DNA from: Oscillospiraceae bacterium UBA3851
GTDB taxonomy: Bacteria > Bacillota > Clostridia > Oscillospirales > Oscillospiraceae
Length of the DNA: 7,564 nucleotides
Direction: 5' to 3'
NCBI GenBank assembly: GCA_002392625.1
Contig: DGHJ01000074.1
Location: forward strand, 1 to 7,564
The notes below the pieces were generated by a model. That model saw nothing but the letters and a program-made list of their open reading frames with translations, made no database searches and was not told where the DNA came from. The translations under genes and the position numbers were made by a program. Positions 1-4,928 of this stretch are shown here, piece by piece (position 1 is the stretch's first letter; each line of letters starts with the position of its first letter).

Positions 1-347
1 AACTTGGCGGCGTGCTCGGCCTCCTCATAGGCGGCCTTCTCCCAGTACAGGGCGATCTCCGGATACCCCTCGCGGGCGGCCACGCGGCCCATGGCCAGAT
101 ACATACCGACCTCGGAGCACTCGCCGTTGAAGTTGGAGCGCAGACCTTCGATGATCTCCTGCTGCACCTCGGCAGGCACGTCGGCGCCGAAGCTCTTGCC
201 CACGCCCAGCACGTGCTCGGCGGCCCAGCTCATGCCCTCGTCCTGGAGCACGAACTTCTCAGCGGGGACCTTGCAGATGGGGCAGCGCTCAGGGGGGGTG
301 TCACCCTCGTGGACATAACCGCATACGGAACAGACCCATTTCTTCAT
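1..347 (-). CDS. Reverse rubrerythrin (rubredoxin-first), 3' end cut by window edge
   Basis: Rubrerythrins of this layout reduce hydrogen peroxide and oxygen to water in the cytoplasm of anaerobes, with electrons coming from NADH through a rubredoxin reductase (family knowledge). The visible 115 residues begin MKKWVCSVCGY. A rubredoxin iron site comes first, with CxxC pairs at Cys6/Cys9 and Cys22/Cys25. The ferritin-like di-iron domain follows, with a first ligand candidate at Glu76 (FNGECSE) and an ExxH at Glu109-His112 (EEAEH). Rubredoxin before the di-iron domain is the reverse of classical rubrerythrin and is typical of clostridia. The start is fixed by a GGAGG eight bases upstream (356-360, read on the minus strand). 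The remainder of the di-iron domain lies beyond position 1. The gene is divergent from the GlsB operon and has its own promoter at 414-419. Family assignment is firm; the physiological electron donor is inference. Confidence 0.93.
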   Translation of the reverse strand, partial: MKKWVCSVCGYVHEGDTPPERCPICKVPAEKFVLQDEGMSWAAEHVLGVGKSFGADVPAEVQQEIIEGLRSNFNGECSEVGMYLAMGRVAAREGYPEIALYWEKAAYEEAEHAAK

Positions 348-377
348 AATTCTTTCCTCCCATTTCATACATTTTCC

Positions 378-398
378 GGCAGGGCGCTGCGCCCCGCC
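378..398 (-). promoter_or_regulatory. GC-rich hairpin in the rubrerythrin leader
   Basis: Read on the minus strand, this stretch has arms GGCGGGGC and GCCCTGCC around a five-base loop (GCAGC). The eight pairs include one G-U. It lies between the predicted transcription start (about 407) and the ribosome binding site. It could stabilise the 5' end of the mRNA or modulate expression. No U-tract follows, so it is not a conventional terminator. A function is inference. Confidence 0.4.
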
Positions 399-413
399 TG
401 ACTGTCAAGTGGT

Positions 414-422
414 ATTATATCA
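414..422 (-). promoter_or_regulatory. Extended -10 promoter of the rubrerythrin gene
   Basis: The minus strand reads TGATATAAT: a perfect TATAAT at 419-414 preceded by the TGn extension at 422-420. At 17 bases upstream the hexamer is TTTCAA, a poor -35 match, as expected for an extended -10 promoter. The predicted transcript has a leader of about 60 bases containing the hairpin at 378-398. Confidence 0.7.
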
Positions 423-474
423 CAGTCCCGTCCCATTTGAAAGCACATTTTTTCAGGCTGCGTCCCGATTTGTC

Positions 475-492
475 TTCCGGAGGCCACCGGAA
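475..492. repeat. Short inverted repeat upstream of the GlsB promoter
   Basis: TTCCGG at 475-480 is mirrored by CCGGAA at 487-492 with six bases between. It sits 21 bases upstream of the -35 box at 514 and between the two divergent promoters, so it is placed like an operator. A six-base arm in GC-rich DNA can occur by chance. Confidence 0.25.
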
Positions 493-513
493 TTGTAAAC
501 TTTTTTCCCGCCC

Positions 514-542
514 TTGCCACGGAGCGGCGCCGGGACTATAAT
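514..542 (+). promoter_or_regulatory. Sigma-A promoter of the GlsB-carbonic anhydrase operon
   Basis: TTGCCA (514-519, five of six consensus bases) is separated by exactly 17 bases from a perfect TATAAT (537-542). The gene begins 36 bases after the -10, giving a leader of roughly 30 bases with AGGAGG at 566-571. This is among the best promoters in the window and should drive both downstream genes. Confidence 0.85.
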
Positions 543-578
543 AGACGCCGAAAAAACATTCAAACAGGAGGAAGCGAT

Positions 579-812
579 ATGATCATCTCTCTGCTGCTGG
601 GCGCCCTCATCGGCTGGATCGCCGGCAAGCTCATGGGCACTAAGGGCGGTATCATCCGCAGCATCATTCTCGGTCTCGTCGGCTCCGCCGTGGGCAACTT
701 CATCGCCAGCTCCGTGGGCATCGGCGCGCAGAACTCCGTCGGCTCCATCCTCATCGGCGTAGGCGGCGCGTGCCTGGTGGTCCTGGTGGGCCGCTGGCTC
801 TTCGGAAAGTGA
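579..812 (+). CDS. GlsB/YeaQ/YmgE-family small membrane protein
   Basis: This 77-residue, almost wholly hydrophobic protein belongs to the transglycosylase-associated family (Pfam PF04226), whose members are small inner-membrane proteins often induced by stress; their molecular activity is not settled. Three glycine-rich membrane segments can be seen at roughly residues 2-18, 26-46 and 54-73, with the family-like stretches IGWIAGKLMG near the N-terminus and SIILGLVGSAVGNFIAS in the middle. A basic turn, KGG...R, lies between the first two segments. It ends RWLFGK. Length is normal for the family. The ATG has AGGAGG seven bases upstream. Only 10 bases separate its stop from the next start, so the two genes are probably co-transcribed. 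The family assignment is strong; a stress role here is inferred from relatives. Confidence 0.92.
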   Translation: MIISLLLGALIGWIAGKLMGTKGGIIRSIILGLVGSAVGNFIASSVGIGAQNSVGSILIGVGGACLVVLVGRWLFGK

Positions 813-822
813 GGCCGCCGCT

Positions 823-1320
823 GTGAAAAAGCCTGTCATTGACCCCTCCGCCTTTATCGCCCCCAGCGCCACCGTGCTGGGCGACGTGACCGTAGGCGCC
901 GACTGCGGCGTGTACTTCGGCGCGGTGCTCCGCGCCGAGCGCGCCGCCATCGTCATCGGCTGCGGCTCCAACGTGCAGGACAACTGCGTGCTCCACGTGG
1001 ACGAGGGGTACCCCCTCACCGTGGGCCGGGGCTGCACCGTGGGCCACGGCGCCATCCTCCACGGCTGCACCGTGGGGGACAACACCCTCATCGGCATGGG
1101 CGCCGTCGTCCTCAACGGGGCGGTCATCGGCCGGGACTGCATCATCGGCGCCGGGGCGCTGGTGCCCCAGAACGCCGTGATCCCCGACGGGTCCCTTGCC
1201 CTGGGCTGCCCCGCCAGGGTGCGCCGCGCCGTCACGGCCGAGGACATCGCCGCCAACGCAGACTCCGCCGCCTTCTACGTGGAGGAAGGCCGGGAATACA
1301 AAAAAGAATTGGGTCTGTAA
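823..1320 (+). CDS. Gamma-class carbonic anhydrase-like hexapeptide-repeat protein (YrdA/PaaY type)
   Basis: The 165-residue protein is a left-handed beta-helix of the gamma carbonic anhydrase superfamily. Such proteins form trimers that bind a metal between subunits, and some hydrate CO2. Imperfect hexapeptide repeats run from about residue 12 to 120 (IAPSATVLGDVTVG, then TVGHGAILHGCTVGDN). The three metal-ligand histidines are present: His58 (VLHVD), His75 and His80 (GHGAILH). Arg37 and Gln52 of the active-site region are also conserved. The usual RGD triad of bacterial members reads Arg37-Ala38-Glu39 here. The C-terminal helix (EDIAANADSAAFYVEEGREYKKEL) resembles that of E. coli YrdA. The start is GTG, with a modest GAGG eight bases upstream; the next in-frame Met is residue 92, inside the fold. 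It follows the GlsB-family gene by 10 bases. Enzymatic activity is unproven for many members of this branch. Confidence 0.92.
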   Translation: MKKPVIDPSAFIAPSATVLGDVTVGADCGVYFGAVLRAERAAIVIGCGSNVQDNCVLHVDEGYPLTVGRGCTVGHGAILHGCTVGDNTLIGMGAVVLNGAVIGRDCIIGAGALVPQNAVIPDGSLALGCPARVRRAVTAEDIAANADSAAFYVEEGREYKKELGL

Positions 1321-1360
1321 ATCAAAAAAAATCTCCGGCCGGGCCGGAGATTTTTTTGAT
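1321..1360. terminator. Bidirectional rho-independent terminator
   Basis: A near-perfect palindrome fills the gap between two convergent stop codons. The arms are TCTCCGGCC (1332-1340) and GGCCGGAGA (1342-1350). They are flanked by eight A's on the left and seven T's on the right, and the symmetry extends outward through ATC/GAT. It should end the carbonic anhydrase transcript on the plus strand and the phosphorylase transcript on the minus strand. Confidence 0.93.
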
Positions 1361-1367
1361 GCTTTTC

Positions 1368-2135
1368 TTATTTGGCCCGGTCCGCCTGGATCAGCAGCTT
1401 CAGAGCCTCCACAGCGGTTTTGACGGCGGAGGCGGTGTTCTCGCTCATGCCCTGATCCAGCCCGGCGGCCTCCCGCTCCTGGTTCCAGATCACGTGGAAG
1501 CAGGAGCCGCACCGGCACCTCAACGCGTTGGCCACCACGAACATGGCGGCACTCTCCATCTCACTGGCCTTGACGCCCAGCCGCTTCCAGGCCTCCCACT
1601 TGTCCAGCAGCTCCCGGCTGACGGGCATGCGGGTAGGGTTGTGCTGCCCGTAAAAGGAGTCCTTGCACTGGACGACGCCCACCTTGTAGCGCATGTCCAG
1701 ATTTTTGGCGGCCTGGACCAGCGCCGTGGTCACCTCAAAGTCCGGCACCGCCGGATACTCGATGGGGGCGTATTCCCGGCTGGTGTGCTCAAAGCGGACG
1801 GCGCCGGTAGCGATGACGATGTCGCCGCTCTGGACATCCAGGTCGATGCCGCCGCAGGTGCCCACGCGGATAAAGGTGTCCGCGCCGATGGCGTGGAGCT
1901 CCTCCATGGCGATGGCGGCAGAGGGTCCGCCGATGCCGGAGGAACAGACGGTGACCTTCTCCCCCAGCAGCTTGCCGGTATAGATACGGAACTCCCTGTT
2001 TTGTCCCACAAAAACCGGGTCGTCAAAATAAGCGGCAATGGCCTCGCAGCGCCCCGGATCGCCGGGCATGATGCAGTAGCGTCCCACGTCACCCCGGACG
2101 CAGTGGATGTGAAATTGTTTTTCCAGCTTTTGCAT
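1368..2135 (-). CDS. Uridine phosphorylase-type nucleoside phosphorylase
   Basis: This is a 255-residue member of the NP-I (PNP/UDP) family, which splits ribonucleosides with phosphate to give a free base and ribose-1-phosphate, a cytoplasmic salvage reaction. Phosphate-site motifs are Gly25-Asp-Pro-Gly-Arg29 and Arg90-Val-Gly-Thr-Cys-Gly-Gly96. The GIGGPS loop is at 67-72 and the ribose-binding EMES at 192-195. Several stretches parallel E. coli Udp, including the REF at 47-49 and APIEYPAVPDFE at 123-134. Gln164 and Arg169 (GQHNPTR) are plausible counterparts of the uracil-recognising Gln and Arg of Udp, which favours uridine over purine substrates. The exact substrate is inferred, so no symbol is assigned. 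A clear AAGGGGGAG ends five bases before the ATG, and a promoter lies at 2204-2232. It is transcribed alone and converges on the carbonic anhydrase gene. Confidence 0.92.
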   Translation of the reverse strand: MQKLEKQFHIHCVRGDVGRYCIMPGDPGRCEAIAAYFDDPVFVGQNREFRIYTGKLLGEKVTVCSSGIGGPSAAIAMEELHAIGADTFIRVGTCGGIDLDVQSGDIVIATGAVRFEHTSREYAPIEYPAVPDFEVTTALVQAAKNLDMRYKVGVVQCKDSFYGQHNPTRMPVSRELLDKWEAWKRLGVKASEMESAAMFVVANALRCRCGSCFHVIWNQEREAAGLDQGMSENTASAVKTAVEALKLLIQADRAK

Positions 2136-2203
2136 AGCGGCTCCCCCTTCTTGATGAAGACAGAAATTGTCAGGATCAGGTTCTCTTGTCTGAGTTATTC
2201 TTT

Positions 2204-2232
2204 ATTATATCGGCATTTATGGGAAAATGCAA
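2204..2232 (-). promoter_or_regulatory. Promoter of the nucleoside phosphorylase gene
   Basis: On the minus strand a perfect TATAAT (2209-2204) follows TTGCAT (2232-2227) with a 17-base spacer. The first three -35 bases match consensus. The resulting leader is about 60 bases and ends in the AAGGGGGAG ribosome binding site. The rest of the 2136-2375 gap shows no convincing plus-strand promoter for the lipoprotein gene. Confidence 0.7.
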
Positions 2233-2360
2233 CCAAAAGCCGCGCTGGCGCTCTTTTCCCGTCTGCCCAAATCTTTCAGCGGTTAAATGTGCTTGATTCC
2301 GACAATGCTATGGATGGTGCGGTGCAACGCCGCGCCATCTGTTTTTCAACAAACGTGAAC

Positions 2361-2367
2361 AGGAGGG
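2361..2367 (+). promoter_or_regulatory. Ribosome binding site that sets the lipoprotein start
   Basis: AGGAGGG lies eight bases before the ATG at 2376. The reading frame is open for about 1 kb further upstream, antisense to the phosphorylase gene. This site, together with the signal peptide that begins at 2376, decides the true start. Confidence 0.88.
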
Positions 2368-2375
2368 AAACTGCA

Positions 2376-2855
2376 ATGGGCAAGAAAATGACCGCATTTG
2401 CGCTGGCGGCGCTGCTGGTGCTGGGGCTCAGCGGCTGCGGCAGCGGCAACAACGCCACCACCGACAGATCCTACGGTTCCAGAGGCACCTACGGCAACGG
2501 GACCAACGGTTCCTACAGCAACGGGACCAATGGCTCCTACGGCAACGGGACCAACGGCTCCTACGGCAACGGGACCAACGGCTCTTACGGCAACGGGACC
2601 AACGGCTCTTACGGCAACGGAACCTATAACAATGGGACCAACCGGGGCACCACCTGGAACGGCACCGACAACGACGGCCTGATGGATGATATCGGCGACG
2701 GCATCGGCGGCGCCATGGAGGACGCCGGCGACGCCATCCGGAACGCCGGCAACGCGCTGACCGGCAACCGGACCCGTTATGAGCAGATGCTGGAGAACGG
2801 CCGCGTCCACGATACCGACGGCTACCTGCTGGACGGCGAAAACAGCCACGACTGA
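2376..2855 (+). CDS. Repeat-containing lipoprotein of unknown function
   Basis: The product is 159 residues, and I do not recognise a family. A short basic N-terminus (MGKK) and a hydrophobic core lead to a lipobox, Leu18-Ser-Gly-Cys21, so the mature protein should be lipid-anchored on the outer face of the membrane. Residues 39-78 are five copies of an eight-residue unit, YGNGTNGS, followed by a degenerate sixth. This Asn/Gly/Thr/Ser-rich segment is probably a flexible, surface-exposed spacer. A small acidic-amphipathic region follows (DGLMDDIGDGIGGAMEDAGD, 100-119, then AIRNAGNALTG). The distinctive charged tail is YEQMLENGRVHDTDGYLLDG (135-154), which looks like the folded or conserved part. 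The gene stands alone between a divergent phosphorylase and a convergent feoB, with a terminator 14 bases after its stop. No catalytic motif is visible. Confidence 0.9.
   Translation: MGKKMTAFALAALLVLGLSGCGSGNNATTDRSYGSRGTYGNGTNGSYSNGTNGSYGNGTNGSYGNGTNGSYGNGTNGSYGNGTYNNGTNRGTTWNGTDNDGLMDDIGDGIGGAMEDAGDAIRNAGNALTGNRTRYEQMLENGRVHDTDGYLLDGENSHD
2490..2620 (+). repeat. 24-bp in-frame tandem repeat
   Basis: Five complete 24-base units start at 2490, 2514, 2538, 2562 and 2586, and a sixth starting at 2610 decays after about 11 bases. Units four and five are identical and unit three differs from them by one base, while the first two carry more changes. Each unit encodes YGNGTNGS (YSNGTNGS in the second). 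Gain or loss of units would keep the reading frame. Confidence 0.95.
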
Positions 2856-2869
2856 TTGTCAAAAAACGG

Positions 2870-2900
2870 AAAAGCGGTGGACGGATCTCCACCGCTTTTT
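2870..2900. terminator. Bidirectional rho-independent terminator between the lipoprotein gene and feoB
   Basis: Arms AAAAGCGGTGGA (2870-2881) and TCCACCGCTTTT (2888-2899) enclose a six-base loop, a perfect 12-pair stem. The plus strand ends in five T's, and the minus strand continues into TTTTCCGTTTTTT. It lies between the lipoprotein stop (2855) and the feoB stop (2901) and serves both. Confidence 0.93.
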
Positions 2901-4832
2901 CTATGCCCCCAGCAGACGCGCCGCAGCGTTGAGAAGCGTACACAGCGCCATGCCCATCACCGTGGGCAGCGCCATGCCCACAGCCGTCCACTTCCAGCTG
3001 CCGCTCTCCCGCCGCAGCGTCAAACACGTGGTGCCGCAGGGGAAGTGCAGCAGGCACATCAGCATGGCGCACAGGGCCGTCAGCCCCGTCCAGCCGTGGG
3101 CCGTCAGGATCTCCCCCAGCTGCCCCAGCCCCTGGTAGTCCGTCAGACTGCCGGTCTGGAGATAGCCCATCAGCAGCACCGGCAAAACGATCTCGTTGGC
3201 GGGGAAGCCCAGCACGAAGGCCAGCAGGATCATGCCGTCCAGCCCCATGAGGCGGCCCAGGGGGTCCAGCGCGCCGCTGAGGACCGTCAAAAGCGTGCCG
3301 TCCCCGGTGCGGACGTTGGCCAGCACCCAGATCAAAAGCCCCGCGGGGGCCGCCACCGTCACCGCCCGGCCCAGCACGAACAGCGTCCGGTCCAGCACCG
3401 AGCGCACCAGCACCTGGCCCAGCCGGGGCATGCGGTAGGGCGGCAGCTCCAGGGAGAAGGAGGAGGCCTCCCCCCGCAGCACCGTGGCGCTGAGCAGCCG
3501 GGAGGACAGCCACGTCATGGCCACGGAGAAGAGGATCATCAGCAAAAACACGGCAGTGGCTGAGGCCGCCCGCTCCCAGCCGGCCCCTCCCCCCGCGAAA
3601 AACAGGGTGATGAGGGCGATCAGCGTGGGGAACCGCCCGTTGCAGGGCACGAAAGCGTTTGTCAGCATAGCCACCAGCCGCTCCCGCGGGCTGTCGATGA
3701 TGCGGCAGCCGGTGACGCCGCAGGCGTTGCAGCCGAAGCCCATGCACATGGTAAGGCTCTGGCGTCCGTGGGCGCCGGCGCTGCGGAAGAAGCGGTCCAG
3801 ATCAAAGGCGATGCGGGGCAGCAGGCCCGCGTCCTCCAGCAGCGTAAACAGAGGGAAAAAGATGGCCATGGGCGGCAGCATCACCGCCACCACCCACGCC
3901 ACCGTCCGGTACATCCCATCCACCAGCGCGCCCTTCACCCACCAGGGCGCACCGCGCAGCAGGTGCCGCAGCGGCTCCTGCAGGCCCATGAGCCAACGGC
4001 TCAGCAGCGTCGAGGGGGCATTGGCGCCCCAGATGGTCAGGTAAAACACCAGCGCCAGCAACAGCAGCATGGCGGGGATGCCCGTCTTGCGGGAGGTCAG
4101 CAGCCGGTCCAGCCGCCGGTCCCGACGGTCGGAGCGCCCATCCTCCCGCCGGATGCAGGCGGCGGCGATGGCCTCGGCGCGCTCCATCTGGGCGGCGATG
4201 ATCCGGTCCCGCAGGGCCACGTCGCCGCTCTGTGCCAGGCGGTGCAGTGCGGCGGAGCGCTCCAGCGGGGCCAGGGCCGCCACCGCCCGCTCCACCTCTC
4301 CGCCGTAGGATACGTGCCAGCGGTCCCGCCGCGGCGGCGCCTTGGCCGTGTCCCGCAGCGTATCACACAGCGCCGCAGTGCCCTCCCCGCTGCGGGCGGC
4401 GGTGGCCACCACCGGGGCGTCCAGCGCCAGGCTCAGCCGCTTGCAGTCCACGGCGATCTTCCGCTTGCGCGCCTCGTCCATCAGGTTGACGCACAGCACC
4501 ATCCGGTCCGTCAGCTGCCGCACCTGCACCGCCAGGCACAGGCTGCGGCGCAGGCTGGTGGCGTCCGCCACCACCAGCGTCACGTCAGCCCCGCCGCCGG
4601 CAATGAAGTCCCCCGCCACCTGCTCCTCCGGCGAGTCCGCCTGCAGGGAATAGGTGCCCGGCAGGTCCACCAGCTGCAGCCGGAACCCCTCGCCCCGGTA
4701 GGTGCCGCGGGCCAGTTCCACCGTTTTGCCGGGCCAGTTGCCCGTGTGCTGCCTCAGACCCGTCAGGCGATTGAACAGCGTGGATTTCCCCACGTTGGGA
4801 TTCCCCGCCAGTGCCACCGTGTACGCCTCCAT
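2901..4832 (-). CDS. feoB: Ferrous iron transport protein B
   Basis: This 643-residue protein is a GTPase-coupled membrane transporter for Fe(II). The N-terminal G domain has G1 GNPNVGKST (10-18), a G2 threonine at Thr37 (NWPGKTVE), G3 DLPG (56-59), G4 NLMD (116-119, where NMxD is commoner) and a G5-like TAAR (144-147). A helical linker follows to about residue 250, then a polytopic membrane domain with a first segment at about 252-272. Two gate-type repeats contain the conserved GFGCN (365-369) and PANEIVLP (544-551). Cysteines at 363, 368, 371, 376 and 397 cluster at the first gate, where FeoB cysteines have been proposed to line the ion path. A purine-rich AAAGGGGG ends eight bases before the ATG. 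No feoA lies in the short divergent gap or downstream, so any partner must be elsewhere. Transport of iron rather than another divalent metal is inferred from the family. Confidence 0.95.
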   Translation of the reverse strand: MEAYTVALAGNPNVGKSTLFNRLTGLRQHTGNWPGKTVELARGTYRGEGFRLQLVDLPGTYSLQADSPEEQVAGDFIAGGGADVTLVVADATSLRRSLCLAVQVRQLTDRMVLCVNLMDEARKRKIAVDCKRLSLALDAPVVATAARSGEGTAALCDTLRDTAKAPPRRDRWHVSYGGEVERAVAALAPLERSAALHRLAQSGDVALRDRIIAAQMERAEAIAAACIRREDGRSDRRDRRLDRLLTSRKTGIPAMLLLLALVFYLTIWGANAPSTLLSRWLMGLQEPLRHLLRGAPWWVKGALVDGMYRTVAWVVAVMLPPMAIFFPLFTLLEDAGLLPRIAFDLDRFFRSAGAHGRQSLTMCMGFGCNACGVTGCRIIDSPRERLVAMLTNAFVPCNGRFPTLIALITLFFAGGGAGWERAASATAVFLLMILFSVAMTWLSSRLLSATVLRGEASSFSLELPPYRMPRLGQVLVRSVLDRTLFVLGRAVTVAAPAGLLIWVLANVRTGDGTLLTVLSGALDPLGRLMGLDGMILLAFVLGFPANEIVLPVLLMGYLQTGSLTDYQGLGQLGEILTAHGWTGLTALCAMLMCLLHFPCGTTCLTLRRESGSWKWTAVGMALPTVMGMALCTLLNAAARLLGA

Positions 4833-4928
4833 GGCGCCGCCCCCTTTCGCTGCCCCATTCTATGCCCGGCGGCCCTCCTCCGTTCTGCCCCGGCGGGAAA
4901 CGGCATATGCTCTTTTGAGGTGTTGACT
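4833..4928. other. Divergent gap between feoB and the GH18 gene
   Basis: These 96 bases separate the two start codons and hold both ribosome binding sites. I see no sigma-A promoter with two good boxes on either strand. On the minus strand ATAGAAT (4862-4868) resembles a -10 but has no -35. On the plus strand CATATGCT (4904-4911) is too close to the GH18 start to serve it. No feoA-like small frame or Fur-like palindrome is apparent. Confidence 0.6.
4917..4922 (+). promoter_or_regulatory. Ribosome binding site that sets the LysM-GH18 start
   Basis: GAGGTG sits six bases before the ATG at 4929. The same frame is open for 387 codons upstream through antisense feoB sequence, so the frame alone cannot define the start. 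This site and the onset of the first LysM domain at residue 3 do. Confidence 0.85.

Noticed and set aside
12..401. Plus-strand frame opposite the rubrerythrin gene
   Set aside because: The minus strand encodes intact rubredoxin cysteines and di-iron ligands behind a promoter and ribosome binding site; the plus frame has none of these.
2173..2183. GAACCTGATCC on the minus strand in the phosphorylase leader, reminiscent of the thi-box of a TPP riboswitch
   Set aside because: The rest of the aptamer is missing: no CTGAGA segment in the right place, no matching 3' part after it and no closing stem in a leader of only about 60 bases. The downstream gene is not a thiamine gene.
2283..2315. Candidate promoters for the lipoprotein (TTAAAT, TTGATT, TATGGA)
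   Set aside because: No pair has a workable 16-18 base spacing with acceptable matches, so no promoter is called for this gene.
1356..2375. Long open frame running into the lipoprotein gene from upstream, antisense to the phosphorylase
   Set aside because: It covers a clearly real gene on the other strand and lacks family motifs. The lipoprotein's ribosome binding site and signal peptide begin at 2376. The openness is a by-product of GC-rich codon use.
4904..4911. CATATGCT upstream of the GH18 gene, resembling the CATAnnnT -10 of sporulation sigma factors E and K
   Set aside because: No matching -35 element is present at the required distance, and a start from it would fall inside the ribosome binding site, leaving almost no leader.
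3768..4928. 387-codon open frame fused upstream of the LysM-GH18 protein
   Set aside because: It is antisense to the conserved membrane and G domains of FeoB, its translation is a His/Gln/Pro/Arg-rich shadow, and a good ribosome binding site marks the ATG at 4929.
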